A DNA stretch of 64,000 nucleotides from NCBI GenBank assembly GCA_027578815.1, contig JANBTH010000002.1, positions 1 through 64,000 of the forward strand, read 5' to 3'. Shown here piece by piece: positions 38,601 to 48,697 of this stretch. The notes below the pieces were generated by a model that did not search any database, was not told the DNA's origin, and saw only the letters and a program-made list of their open reading frames with translations. This stretch comes from Coemansia sp. RSA 1804. Its lineage: Eukaryota > Kickxellomycota > Kickxellomycetes > Kickxellales > Kickxellaceae. Position 1 is the first letter of the stretch; each line of letters begins with the position of its first letter. A program made the translations under genes and the position numbers.

Positions 38601-41207
38601 CTACGGGCGGAGCCGGTACGTGCCGTCGGCCAGCTCCAGCCTGCCCTCGCGGACCATCTGCGCCAGGAATGCGCGCAGCTCCTCGGGCGTCGTGGTCTCG
38701 CCCGGAACAAACATGCTGAGCATGCTGCGGATGCGGTCCAGCGGCAATGGCCCGAGATTGGTGAGCATTCCGACAATGTACTTGAAGTTGACGCGCAGGG
38801 CCTCAGTGCTGGCGGCGCCCGACGCAGTCTGGCTGGCGTCATCATCATCATCCTCCTCCTCCTCCTCCTCCTCCTCCTCTTCGCCGGCGCTGGCGCCTTC
38901 ACGCTCGCTGCGGCCTTCATTGTTGTCACCGACGATGGCATTCCTGCTGCTGCTGCCGCTGCTGCTGTTCTCGGCCTCCACCACGGCAAAGGACCCGGAC
39001 GCCGTCTCGCGGAGCACCCCGCGCGCCTGCCAGAACCGGATGCGCGGCAACACAAACGCCGCCGACGCGCCCAGACTCTCGGCAGCCTCGGCCACGGTGC
39101 GCGTCCCGTGCTGCTGGAACGCAAACAGAACGGCGGCCTGCGCGGGCTTGACGGCCAGCTCCAGCGACCGGTCGGCCAGCTCGATGGCCAGCGTCACGTG
39201 GCCCATTGCGTTCCGCCACTCGAGGGTGCGCGCCGGCTTGAGCGTCTGGTAGGTGCGCGCATACTGGTCGGCGAGGCCAGCCATCGGCTCGGGCAGCACG
39301 AACGGCTCGTTGGGCGGGTCGGGCGGCGACCAGAACTGGCGCGACACGACCGCCGTGGCCAGCGGCACCGGATACGAGTCGGCGACGCTCTGCGCAATGC
39401 GACGCGAGTCAGCGATGTCCTTCAGCATGACCTCGCACCGCGCCAGGGCGAGATCGCCGAACCGCAGCTTCATCATCTCGACCTGCTTGATCTCGCGGTC
39501 CACGGTGGCCCACGTGCCGGCGTCCGCGCTCCGCAGCAGCTGGCGCTCCAGATGCGTCTCGAACTCGCGCACAAACACGTCCCGCGTGTCGTAGATGCTG
39601 ACAAGCAGGCTCAGCACGTCGGCGTCGCGACGTTGCGCGGTGCGGTACACCGTCTTCGCCTCAATCGGCAGCGGCTCCCACCCGCCACCGTCGGTCGCGT
39701 ACTCCTCGTCGTAGACGATGCCGTCGGGTTCGTTCTCCATGTTGAGCAGCGCCAGCACCCGCCGGCCGCCGGCTCCCGCGGGATCCTCAAACAGCTCGCT
39801 CCCGTCCTCCGACACCATGTCCTGCACGATACACGCCACGGTGTCGGCTCGCGACCGCAGGTACGCGCGGATCGGCCGCGCCACTATCTCCAGCACCGTG
39901 CTCGACGGATCCAGCAGCCGCAGGCACCGGATCGCCGACACGTACTGGGTGAGGATATCGCCGGTCGTGGCGCCCGGGTGCAGGAGCCGGCGCTGGATCG
40001 CGTCGCGCAGCTCCAGCGCCACCGTGCGCATGCTCTTCAGCTCGCCCACGCATGCGCGCAGATCGTCGATTGCTGCGCGCGACTCCGGGTAGTCGATGAT
40101 GATGCCAAACAGCTCGCGCGTGCGCAGGTCCGCCATTCTGCGCAGCACCGCGAGCCGCGCGTGGTCGGCCAGCAGCCCCTCCCCTTGCTCCTCCTCCTCC
40201 TTGGTGCTGGCGAAGCGGAGCAGCGCCTCGAAGGTCGCCGTCGCCATGCACACGCTGTGCGCGATTCTCGCAAGACTCGGGTCGCCCCACTGGTCGGCGT
40301 GCGCATCGACCGCGTCGCGCGCAATGCGACTGACGGCACCGACGAGGCGGTCGCGCACCCGAGCGGCCAGCCCCAGGTCAACCAGCATCCGACACGACTC
40401 GGCGCACCCGTTGACGAACACGCAGGCCGTCTGCGAGTCGCGGCTCAGATGGCGGAAGTACTTGCGGCGTCGGCGCTCGTCGACGCTGGCCGCCGGATCC
40501 TCGTCGTCCAGATCGTCGAAGCTCGTGCTCGTATCGTCCGAGCGCGACAGCTTGTGCGCCTCCTCCACGCCGATGCCCAGCACATCGTGTGCTCCCCCGG
40601 CTGCTTCGTAGTACCGCTCCAGTGACGCGACTGTGTGGGGCGCCAGCCCTGTTTCGCTGCACAGGCGCAGGGGCGGCACGCAGCGGCCCAGATGTACGAG
40701 CGCTGACACCGCGGTGTGCGCCCACTCCTCCACCCACTCGGCTACGCGCGACGACGACTCGCTACCACTGGTGTAGCTGTTATTGTTGTTGTTGTTGAGG
40801 CCGAGCAGTTCACCGCACATGAGCGCGTCCCACGCGCGCGTTGCCAGGGCCTCGCGCCGGGCCCTACTACCCTCGTCGTCATCGCTGTCTACCGTTGTTG
40901 CTGTTGCGCGGTGCCGGAACTCGCTGTGCAGCTGGGCCACCGCCCCCAGGAACTCGTGAAACAGGATCGATGCGCTCGGACGGCTGATGTCTGCGGGAAC
41001 CGTCTCGGTCCGCAGCTGCCGCAGCCGGCCCCAGTACTCCGTTGCTACCGCATCGATCCCGCTCCCAGCGTCCCGATCCCGCCACTGGTGTCGGTAGACG
41101 ACGGTATTGGATTCGGTGCTTGCCGCGTGGGCTTTTATTTTAGACACGAGTGCGTGGATTTCGCGCTCTGGCAGTCTGGCGCATCGGTCGCTGGCTGCTG
41201 TGTCCAT
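38601..41207 (-). CDS. APC2: Anaphase-promoting complex subunit 2 (cullin-like)
   Basis: An 868-residue protein. The C-terminal half has the cullin-homology pattern: QFWSPP..PFVLPEPM and the segment TLEWRNAMGHVTLAIEL (about 660-690), followed by winged-helix regions. The final domain FKYIVGMLTNLGPLPLDRIRSMLSMFV (about 805-831) is diagnostic of APC2. Before it lies an acidic run of Glu and Asp near 780-792. The N-terminal 600 residues are helical cullin repeats, poorly conserved. APC2 binds the RING subunit APC11 and forms the catalytic core of the anaphase ubiquitin ligase that MAD2 (encoded 14 kb away) holds in check. It shares a divergent promoter of about 420 bases with the presequence protease gene. 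Confidence 0.93.
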   Translation of the reverse strand: MDTAASDRCARLPEREIHALVSKIKAHAASTESNTVVYRHQWRDRDAGSGIDAVATEYWGRLRQLRTETVPADISRPSASILFHEFLGAVAQLHSEFRHRATATTVDSDDDEGSRARREALATRAWDALMCGELLGLNNNNNNSYTSGSESSSRVAEWVEEWAHTAVSALVHLGRCVPPLRLCSETGLAPHTVASLERYYEAAGGAHDVLGIGVEEAHKLSRSDDTSTSFDDLDDEDPAASVDERRRRKYFRHLSRDSQTACVFVNGCAESCRMLVDLGLAARVRDRLVGAVSRIARDAVDAHADQWGDPSLARIAHSVCMATATFEALLRFASTKEEEEQGEGLLADHARLAVLRRMADLRTRELFGIIIDYPESRAAIDDLRACVGELKSMRTVALELRDAIQRRLLHPGATTGDILTQYVSAIRCLRLLDPSSTVLEIVARPIRAYLRSRADTVACIVQDMVSEDGSELFEDPAGAGGRRVLALLNMENEPDGIVYDEEYATDGGGWEPLPIEAKTVYRTAQRRDADVLSLLVSIYDTRDVFVREFETHLERQLLRSADAGTWATVDREIKQVEMMKLRFGDLALARCEVMLKDIADSRRIAQSVADSYPVPLATAVVSRQFWSPPDPPNEPFVLPEPMAGLADQYARTYQTLKPARTLEWRNAMGHVTLAIELADRSLELAVKPAQAAVLFAFQQHGTRTVAEAAESLGASAAFVLPRIRFWQARGVLRETASGSFAVVEAENSSSGSSSRNAIVGDNNEGRSEREGASAGEEEEEEEEEEDDDDDASQTASGAASTEALRVNFKYIVGMLTNLGPLPLDRIRSMLSMFVPGETTTPEELRAFLAQMVREGRLELADGTYRLRP

Positions 41208-41628
41208 TACTAGAGAGCGGACGAAAGAAATAAAAAATTATGAAAATAGAATGGATGGATGATGCGGTTGGCAACTGGGACCGGGAGAGCAGGATCCTTT
41301 TTATCCTTTTTTCTCACCATGCTTCGCATTTCACTAGTTGAGCTCTCTGATTGCTTGATCAGTGGTTTTGGTAGCGTTCACGGGAATGCGGAAATGAAAG
41401 AGCATACATGCGGAGGTTATTCCGTATCAGCGTCAGCAATAGAAAAAAATTACATCAGCCTCTTTTCTCCCTTTTTTCTTCTCGTTTTTTCTTTGGTTCC
41501 CCTCTCCTTCCGCTATCCTCGATCGACTTCTGCTGTAATATATTCTTCTTTTATTTGTCTTGTCTATCCTGCTCTTCATTAGATTCGGAGTCTTATTTGT
41601 AGACTGGAAAAGAAACGAAATTGCGAGA
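41208..41628. promoter_or_regulatory. Shared divergent promoter region of APC2 and CYM1
   Basis: About 420 bases between the two ATGs, with a long pyrimidine-rich stretch (about 41450-41520) just upstream of the protease gene. No specific factor site could be defended. Confidence 0.4.
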
Positions 41629-44600
41629 ATGCAAAGTAGAGCGGCAAGCGGTGCACGAATCCTAAAGGCAGCTAGTAGCAGCAGCAGCAGCAGTAGAGGG
41701 TGGATGACATTGGCCGGAAGGTTCCGGTCGCCGGCTGTCTCGAGTCTCCTGTCTCAGCGTCGCAGCTTCACGCCGTCGCTCAAATCGCATGAAGCCAAGA
41801 GCACTGGCGAGACTGCTCCATCCGGGACTCTGCGTGCTGGAGATGAGATGCATGGGTTTGTGGTGCAGGACGTGCAGGGCGTCGGCGAACTGAAGCTCAA
41901 GGCGGTTCGTCTGCGGCACGCGGCAACGGGTGCCGAGTGGCTGCACATTGACCGCGACGACCGGAACAACGTCTTTAGCGTTGGGTTTGGAACATCGGTG
42001 AGCGACAGCACAGGCGTACCGCACATTCTGGAGCACACCACGTTGTGCGGGTCTGAAAAGTACCCGGTGCGCGATCCGTTTTTCAAGATGCTCAACCGCT
42101 CAATGTCGACGTTCATGAATGCCTGGACTGCACACGATTACACGCAGTATCCGTTTGCCACGATGAACTCCACCGACTACGAGAACCTGCAAGCGGTGTA
42201 TCTGGACGCTGTGTTCCGCCCCACGCTGCGCGAGGTGGATTTCCGCCAGGAGGGTTGGCGGCTGGAGCGCAGCGACCCAGGAGACACCGCGTCTAGCTGG
42301 CAGCTCAAGGGCGTGGTGTACAACGAGATGAAGGGCGCGTTCTCGGATGCCGGCAGTCTGTTTGCCACGCGCGCTGAGCAGCAGCTGTTCCCGGGCACCA
42401 CGTACCAGTACGTCAGCGGCGGCGATCCTGCCTTCATTCCCGATCTAACGCACGCCCAGCTCGTCGAGTTCCACCGCGCCCGCTACCACCCGAGCAACGC
42501 GCGGTTCTACTCGTACGGCAGCTTCCCGCTTGCTCCCCAGCTCCAGCGCGTGGACCGCATCATCAGCTCGTACACCAGGCTGGAGCCGCCTGTCGTGCCG
42601 ATGGATGTCGTGCCGTTCGGCGAGAAGCAGATCACCGAGTTTGGCCCCGTCGAGAGCGTTGGCGCCGCCGACAAGCAGACAAAGTTCTCGATCTCGTATC
42701 TAACCAACGATATGCGCAACGTGTACGAGACGTTCTCGATGAGCATTTTCTCGTCGCTTCTTCTCAACGGGACGTCGGCGCCGATGCACAAGGCGCTGAT
42801 CGACTCGCACATTGGCGCCGATTACAGCGCCAACACCGGATACAGCCCGTACACGCGCCAGTCGTCGCTCTCGGTCGGATTGCAGGGAATGGCTGACAAG
42901 GACATTCCGCGCGTCGAGGCGCTGGTTGGCGAGACGTTTGCGCGCGTACGGGACGAGGGATTCGAGCGCAGACGCATCGATGCGGCGCTTGCTAGCGTCG
43001 AGCTTGCATACAAGCACAAAACGGCGGACTTTGGGCTCCAGCTGATGAAGTCGGTGTCCACCGGCTGGTTCCACGGTGTAGATCCCGTAGAGTACCTGAA
43101 GGTCAGCGAGAATGTCGCCCGTTTGCGCGCCGATGTTGAGCGCGGCAAGTACTTTGAGACGCTGGCGGACCGCTACTTCATCGACAGCAAGCACAAGCTC
43201 AAGTACGTGATGCTGGCGGACCCAAAGCACAGCCAGCAGCTGGACCAGCGCGAGCAGGAGATGATCCGGACCAAGCTTGCCTCGCTCTCCAGCTCTGATC
43301 TTGCACAGATCGACGCAAAGAACAAGCTTCTCGCCGACGAGCAGATGACTGAGCCGGATCTGTCGGTGCTGCCGACACTTGCCATCAGCGATGTGGCCGA
43401 GCGTTCCGCCAGATACGCGCTGGACATGGGTGTTGCCGGCGACTGCGTGCCTGTGCAATGGCGCTCGACGGCAACCAATGGCATCAGCTACTTCCGTGTC
43501 ATCAACGATGTGCGTGAAAAGCACCCGGATCTGCTTCCCTACATGCCGCTGTTCTGCGATGCCCTGACATATCTTGGCACACGCTCACGCGACATGCCCG
43601 AGATCGAAACCGACATCCGCCTCCACACCGGCGGCATCTCGTTCTCGCCCTTTGTGACAACGGATGTTGCGAATCTGGGCCACATCGAGGCCGGCGTCTC
43701 CTTTGGCTCGCACTGTCTGGACCACCACATTCCAGCCATGTACGATCTTGTTCTTGAGCTTGTGCGCGAGACGAACTTTGACAACACAAACAGACTGCGC
43801 GCCCTCCTCAATGCCCTGTCGACTAACATGTTCAACGATGTGGCCGATTCTGGCCACCTGTACGCGCGCCGTCTCTCGGCCTCCACATTGACGCCCGAGA
43901 TGCAGGCCAATGAGTCCCTGCATGGCATTGCGCAGGTCAAGTTCATCAGCGATCTGGCTCGTCTCAAGGATCTGGCGCCCGTTATTGAGAAGCTCAAGCA
44001 GGTCCAAGAGGTCGTGTTCAACAGAATGACTATGCGCACCGCCGTCACCGCCAGCGCCGGTAGCGTCGACTCCAACCAGACCGCGCTTGACAGCTTCCTG
44101 GCCTCGTATCCGCAGCGCAAGGACGTCGTGGACAGCGGTGCCCCTGCTGCTCCTGATTCTTCATTGACAGCTAGTAATGGAACGCAGCAAACCGCCACTT
44201 CCTCTTCTGCCGCCTCTGCGTCCGAGGCCAAATTCGCAGCAACCAGCCAGCGCTTCTTCTGCCCGCTTCCGTTTGCCACCAACTACGCGGCAAAGTCAAC
44301 GCGCACCGTTCCGTACATGCACGGCGACAGCGTCAAGCTTCAGCTGCTGGCCAAGTTTCTGACGCCCAACTATCTACACCGCGAGATCCGGGAACGCAAC
44401 GGCGCGTACGGGGGCGGCGCATCGTTCTCTGCGCTCCAGGGAGTCTTCAGCTTCTACTCGTACCGTGACCCATCACCCCTGGACACAATCAAAACGTTTG
44501 TGCGCTCGGTTGAGTGGCTCACCAATGAGCACTCGATTTCAGAGAGGGAGCTGACGGAGGCGAAGCTCTCAGTCTTTGGCGACCTTGATACCCCGCTCTC

Positions 44601-44832
44601 GGTCTCTGAGGAAGGAATGTCGTACTTTACGACCGGAATCACCGACGATATGCGCCAGGAGAGACGTGGGCTGTTCTTTGATGTCTCGGCTAATGATCTG
44701 AAGGATGTGGCGGCAAAGTACTTGGCCTCTCCATCCGAGTCTTCTTCTTCTTCTTCTTCTGCGTCCATTGCTGTTATTGGCGAGGAGGGGCTTGCGATAT
44801 CTGGCGAGTGGAAGCGTGTTCATCTCCAGTAA
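41629..44832 (+). CDS. CYM1: Mitochondrial presequence protease (M16C, PreP/Cym1)
   Basis: A 1067-residue zinc metallopeptidase from the ATG at 41629; the frame opens upstream only from a TTG. Residues 1-60 are rich in Arg, Ser and Ala and form a targeting peptide with a Ser7 run. The inverted zinc motif HxxEH is at 132-136 (HILEH), with the third ligand Glu233 in VVYNEMKGAFSD. Other M16C blocks include FGTSVSDSTGVPHILEHTTLCGS and NRSMSTFMNAWTAHDYT. The C-terminal M16 half has the Arg/Tyr active-site block RERNGAYGGGA. It degrades freed presequences and other short peptides in the matrix. A Ser/Ala/Thr-rich insert lies near 845-870. Complete, no frame break. Confidence 0.96.
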   Translation: MQSRAASGARILKAASSSSSSSRGWMTLAGRFRSPAVSSLLSQRRSFTPSLKSHEAKSTGETAPSGTLRAGDEMHGFVVQDVQGVGELKLKAVRLRHAATGAEWLHIDRDDRNNVFSVGFGTSVSDSTGVPHILEHTTLCGSEKYPVRDPFFKMLNRSMSTFMNAWTAHDYTQYPFATMNSTDYENLQAVYLDAVFRPTLREVDFRQEGWRLERSDPGDTASSWQLKGVVYNEMKGAFSDAGSLFATRAEQQLFPGTTYQYVSGGDPAFIPDLTHAQLVEFHRARYHPSNARFYSYGSFPLAPQLQRVDRIISSYTRLEPPVVPMDVVPFGEKQITEFGPVESVGAADKQTKFSISYLTNDMRNVYETFSMSIFSSLLLNGTSAPMHKALIDSHIGADYSANTGYSPYTRQSSLSVGLQGMADKDIPRVEALVGETFARVRDEGFERRRIDAALASVELAYKHKTADFGLQLMKSVSTGWFHGVDPVEYLKVSENVARLRADVERGKYFETLADRYFIDSKHKLKYVMLADPKHSQQLDQREQEMIRTKLASLSSSDLAQIDAKNKLLADEQMTEPDLSVLPTLAISDVAERSARYALDMGVAGDCVPVQWRSTATNGISYFRVINDVREKHPDLLPYMPLFCDALTYLGTRSRDMPEIETDIRLHTGGISFSPFVTTDVANLGHIEAGVSFGSHCLDHHIPAMYDLVLELVRETNFDNTNRLRALLNALSTNMFNDVADSGHLYARRLSASTLTPEMQANESLHGIAQVKFISDLARLKDLAPVIEKLKQVQEVVFNRMTMRTAVTASAGSVDSNQTALDSFLASYPQRKDVVDSGAPAAPDSSLTASNGTQQTATSSSAASASEAKFAATSQRFFCPLPFATNYAAKSTRTVPYMHGDSVKLQLLAKFLTPNYLHREIRERNGAYGGGASFSALQGVFSFYSYRDPSPLDTIKTFVRSVEWLTNEHSISERELTEAKLSVFGDLDTPLSVSEEGMSYFTTGITDDMRQERRGLFFDVSANDLKDVAAKYLASPSESSSSSSSASIAVIGEEGLAISGEWKRVHLQ

Positions 44833-45265
44833 GAAGAGCCCTCTTACTAAAAAGGAGACTACTTTTTTTTCGATTCGCCTTTTAGTAATAAAACTTAATA
44901 ACCGGACATATAGACTGTGGCTATTCCAATTGTACATTCTAATACATGTTCATTATATATTGAAGTATGACACGAGGTATCTGTGCATTGTAAATTGACT
45001 TTATCAGTCTTCACTCTTTATGCAAGCTTTTCTGTTTTTCCTTTCTTTCTTCAAATACACTCACATATCTCTATACCACTTTGTAAAATTTCATGATAGA
45101 AAAATAAAATGGCGGCTTTTGCGTATATAAGGATATGGCTAAAAACTCGTTTACATTTCTTTTTTAATATTTTATTTTCTATTATCCACAGAAATTATAC
45201 TACTTTCATTTTCACAATCATACCAACACACTTGCATCTAGTTGTAGAACAGAAATAAAAGAAAA
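44833..45265. other. AT-rich spacer upstream of MATE gene 1
   Basis: About 0.4 kb. Start of an AT-rich block that runs to about 51.9 kb. It contains a TATA box described separately; nothing else is seen. Confidence 0.5.
45124..45130 (+). promoter_or_regulatory. TATA box of MATE gene 1
   Basis: TATATAA 142 bases before the ATG at 45266. The spacing is similar to the TATAAAAG box before the GFA-family gene. Confidence 0.45.
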
Positions 45266-46801
45266 ATGACAAATCCTGAAGCTCAACGGAGCAACAGCAT
45301 CCAAGAAATAAACGAGAGGCCGGATAACAACGAGACAACGCCGCTTCTTTCAACCTCAATATCGGACCTGGATATCACAATTGCAAAAAATGATACCACC
45401 GAGTCTTTCATTCAGGTTGCCAAGGAAGAGTTTGGGTATATTACAGCAAAGAGTATATTTACAACACTGACATTGCTGATGGAGATGTCGTTTTACACCG
45501 TGAATATGATAACTGTCGGCCATCTGGGCGCAAAAGCATTAGGTGCTATGGCGCTTTCTATAACATTTAATATTGTTGTTGCAACAGCACCAATAATGGG
45601 GCTTTCATCGACACTAGATACGTTTTGCAGCACTGCATTCACTGCCTCGCGCGACAAGACGCTTGTTGGGTTCCATTACCAGCGTGGTGTCATCGCTATT
45701 TTCACCCATTTTGTTATTGCCGCTCCAATAATGTGGAATGCTGAAAGATTTCTGCTGTTTATTGGACAGGACTCAGAGATTGCAAATCTTTCCGGGCAGT
45801 ACTTGCGTATCCAGATTCTAAATACTCTGCCATCCGGGTTGTTTGAAGCCACAAAACGCTATCTGCAAGCACAAGGAATTATGAAGCCAAGCGCAATAAT
45901 CACAGCGGTTGTTGCGCCAATTCATTGGCTCAACTGCTATTTGCTCGTGCGGTCACCAACGTTTGGCATAGGATTCAAGGGCGCGCCCCTTGTCAACTCC
46001 ATTTCCAATAGCATAATGTTGGTCGCATTGCTTTTGTATATCCGTTTTAGCTCTACCGTAGAGACGTGGGGCGGCTGGAAACGAAGTGCGTTCCGCAACA
46101 TGTGGGCCTTTTACAGTGTTGCGATACCTACGGTGGTAACTGTGGCCGTTGACTGGATTAGCTTTGAGCTGCTTTCTCTTGGAGCTTCGTACTTTGGACA
46201 CGATCAGCTTGCTGCGAGCGCCGTTGTGTTCAACACATCTATAATTTTATACCATTTCTCAAATGGTATTGGAATCGCTGTTGGTCCTCGCATTGGCAAT
46301 CTCATTGGTGATGCCAAACCTCGCCAGGCGCGTATTGATGCCATTGTGGGTATACTAGCGGCTGCGTGTATTGTGACGACAAGCTGTTTGGCACTATGGT
46401 TCTTGGGCAATAAATGGTTGCCCATATATACAAATGATCCTACCGTGATCAGAGAGACGTTAAAGCTGCTTCCAGTTGTATGCATAGTCATTTTGGGCGA
46501 TGGTATCAGTTGCGTGCTTTCTGCCATACTGCGTGGACTGGGACGCCAAAAGATTAGCGCAAATGTCCTCACTGTTGGGCATTACGCATTCTCTTTGCCC
46601 GCTGCTCTGTATCTCGGATACGTAAGACATATGGAGACTGTTGGTTTATGGTGGGGTATATGTGTTGGAATCTTTATTGGGATTACGTTCCATGCAATCT
46701 ACATATTTATGTTCATTGACTGGAAAGACGAGGTTCGTATTTGCTTACTCCGGCTCAAGGATAGCAGCAGAGCTAATGCAGAAAATACCAGTTCAGAGTA
46801 A
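45266..46801 (+). CDS. MATE-family multidrug/metabolite exporter, copy 1
   Basis: A 511-residue transporter with twelve predicted membrane helices after a polar N-terminal tail containing ETTPLL, a dileucine-type sorting signal. MATE hallmarks include the repeat-related blocks VGHLGAKALGAMAL and CSTAFTASRDKTLVGFHYQRG, then LPSGLFEATKRYLQAQGI. These correspond to the GLxxALDTLxxQAxGA and RxLQAQ regions of eukaryotic MATE proteins. It is a paralogue of the gene at 51925; by eye about two thirds of positions match along the whole length. Codons favour A/T at the third position, unlike the GC-rich copy. MATE proteins export drugs or metabolites by cation exchange at the plasma or vacuolar membrane; the substrate is unknown. 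Confidence 0.93.
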   Translation: MTNPEAQRSNSIQEINERPDNNETTPLLSTSISDLDITIAKNDTTESFIQVAKEEFGYITAKSIFTTLTLLMEMSFYTVNMITVGHLGAKALGAMALSITFNIVVATAPIMGLSSTLDTFCSTAFTASRDKTLVGFHYQRGVIAIFTHFVIAAPIMWNAERFLLFIGQDSEIANLSGQYLRIQILNTLPSGLFEATKRYLQAQGIMKPSAIITAVVAPIHWLNCYLLVRSPTFGIGFKGAPLVNSISNSIMLVALLLYIRFSSTVETWGGWKRSAFRNMWAFYSVAIPTVVTVAVDWISFELLSLGASYFGHDQLAASAVVFNTSIILYHFSNGIGIAVGPRIGNLIGDAKPRQARIDAIVGILAAACIVTTSCLALWFLGNKWLPIYTNDPTVIRETLKLLPVVCIVILGDGISCVLSAILRGLGRQKISANVLTVGHYAFSLPAALYLGYVRHMETVGLWWGICVGIFIGITFHAIYIFMFIDWKDEVRICLLRLKDSSRANAENTSSE

Positions 46802-47549
46802 ATGGCGTGGTTTACATACAAAAGTATTTTCATAAGCAATTCTTTTTTCTTCTTACTGTTTGGTTGGTAATTAATTAAAAATTCAATGTGCATATAATTT
46901 GCCATAAACTCCATTCCCCAACATCTACTAGCCTCATCTCAATTTTTACTTGTTTTGACTAACTAGACTTTAGGTATCTCGGATATGTTTCTGCTATGGT
47001 CATCAAATCTTCTGAGCTAATCACGCTTGCAAACCTCTTTATACAAAAGACACTAGCCTATATGTAAGGATTGGAAGCTATTTTATCCAAGTTTCTCAAA
47101 ATTTTACAGGACTGGTGTACATGTTCATTCGGCAGGTTAAGGTCTGTGATTTAGCTTTGTTTAGTTGTAGCAGTATATATTTTCTAATCACTAACAAGGA
47201 TGCTCTTTCATACATCTCTATTATTCAAGAGCAAAAAAAGACGTCAAGATGCTAGAAAAATGAATTGTGGTTAAGGATAAAGACTTTACGTGTTTAACTA
47301 GAACTGAGTAATATTAAAAAGCTGTGTGTAGATTTGCCTTGCTAGTGTGTCACGCATATACCCTTACCTGATTTCAACAGTCATCAATCCCCAAACGTAT
47401 ATTTTAGCGGCTGCTTTGAACAGTGTTATTCAATATTGTATTTACAATGGAATGGAATGGAAAAGTGACAGATATAAATTTGGATGAAATTCCCACATTG
47501 TATTTTTTTCCTCCTGGCATATCATTTTGTCTTCAGCTTTTTTCCAACA
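46802..47549. other. AT-rich spacer
   Basis: About 0.75 kb of AT-rich sequence without a supportable gene. Confidence 0.5.
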
Positions 47550-47795
47550 ATGCCAAAATATTATGTCTACTATATCGGCCCACACGATAATGAAAAGTAT
47601 ATGTTAACAATAGAATCAGCTGAGGATAAGAAGGACGCAAAATCACAAGCTAAATCCAAAACAAGTGCCAAATTAACAGGGCTATTAAAAAAGGAGGGAT
47701 ATAGTGGAAATGATTTAGAAAGCAGAATAAATAATACATTTATTAATGCTACAGCAAGTACAGCACTATTAGAAGGATATGTAATAGTGTCGTAG
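47550..47795 (+). CDS. Small orphan protein, 81 residues
   Basis: From the ATG at 47550 the product starts MPKYYVYYIGPHDNEKYMLTI. It has a Lys/Ala/Ser-rich helix (EDKKDAKSQAKSKTSAKLTG) and ends LLEGYVIVS. The pattern of a beta strand, a charged helix and a final hydrophobic strand looks like a small folded domain of about 80 residues. An in-frame ATG at 47484 would add 22 hydrophobic residues and make it secreted; that stretch is T-rich like 5' leaders here, so I prefer the shorter form. No family recognised. AT-rich codons match the surrounding block. Confidence 0.45.
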   Translation: MPKYYVYYIGPHDNEKYMLTIESAEDKKDAKSQAKSKTSAKLTGLLKKEGYSGNDLESRINNTFINATASTALLEGYVIVS

Positions 47796-48697
47796 GATTA
47801 GGCTGGTTTAGTGTTTAATGGGTATATAAAGCCCACTCCTCTAGGATTCCCTTCAATGATCCTGATTGGGCTTACTCTAGCTCGTTAGTTATTTAATATA
47901 ATCTTTTATATCATAACAGGTAGTGAATAAATTATCCATGAACCGTCTAGATAACATTAGAAAACTAGCCTTTGCGTGCCGGCAAAGTACAAGAACTGTA
48001 GTTTTTATAGTTGGCACTTTTATACCATGTTAGTTGGCTTTTTTGCTAGTAAAACCTGCTCTACTTTTCTGCACTCTGGAAAATAATTGAAGTTTTGAAG
48101 TATATCTCTGGGGGCTTATTGTTGTAAAAATTAGACAATATGAGAAATAAATTAGAAATACTATAAAAGTATAGAAGTTTTCTAGTAAAACCATGCTGCA
48201 CAATATAATATTCGAATTTACCACATTTCAAATATATATACTAACCGGCGCAATTCAGTGCCCACACTCCAGTAGTTGAATTAGCAAATAGACTTATTAT
48301 TCTTATTTCTTTTAAGACCCGCATACATAAACACTCAATGGACCAGCTAAATGCTTTTAAAACAGGCCGTCCAAACTGTCATCATTGCATTTAATTTTAA
48401 AAGCTTTTATGTTTATGTGGCTCCAAACACAAGATACTTGGGGCTCTAGATGTAGGCCCAACAAATCTGATTGCTGATAATTCAGCTTATTTTCTGGAAA
48501 TAAAAGTAAACATGGCTGAAGAGTTAAGGGGGAAGTGTAAACATTGCAAGCCAATGAGAAATTTGCAAAGAGTATTAGTGGCAAGCAGTGCCAATCTTTT
48601 CTCTCTTTTTTGGTTGTTTTTTCTTTCTTACTCGTCGTTCTTGCTCTACTCTATTATATTTTGGAATCTGTACATTTACAAACACGTCTTTTTTAGA
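47796..48697. other. AT-rich spacer upstream of the FunK1 gene
   Basis: About 0.9 kb of AT-rich DNA. The frame that runs into the FunK1 start from 48512 encodes a Phe/Leu-rich stretch and is probably a leader rather than protein. Confidence 0.45.

Noticed and set aside
48512..48697. N-terminal extension of the FunK1 protein
   Set aside because: The in-frame ATG at 48512 would add a Phe/Leu/Ser-rich segment coded by T-rich DNA typical of leaders here, and FunK1 proteins do not usually start with a membrane segment.
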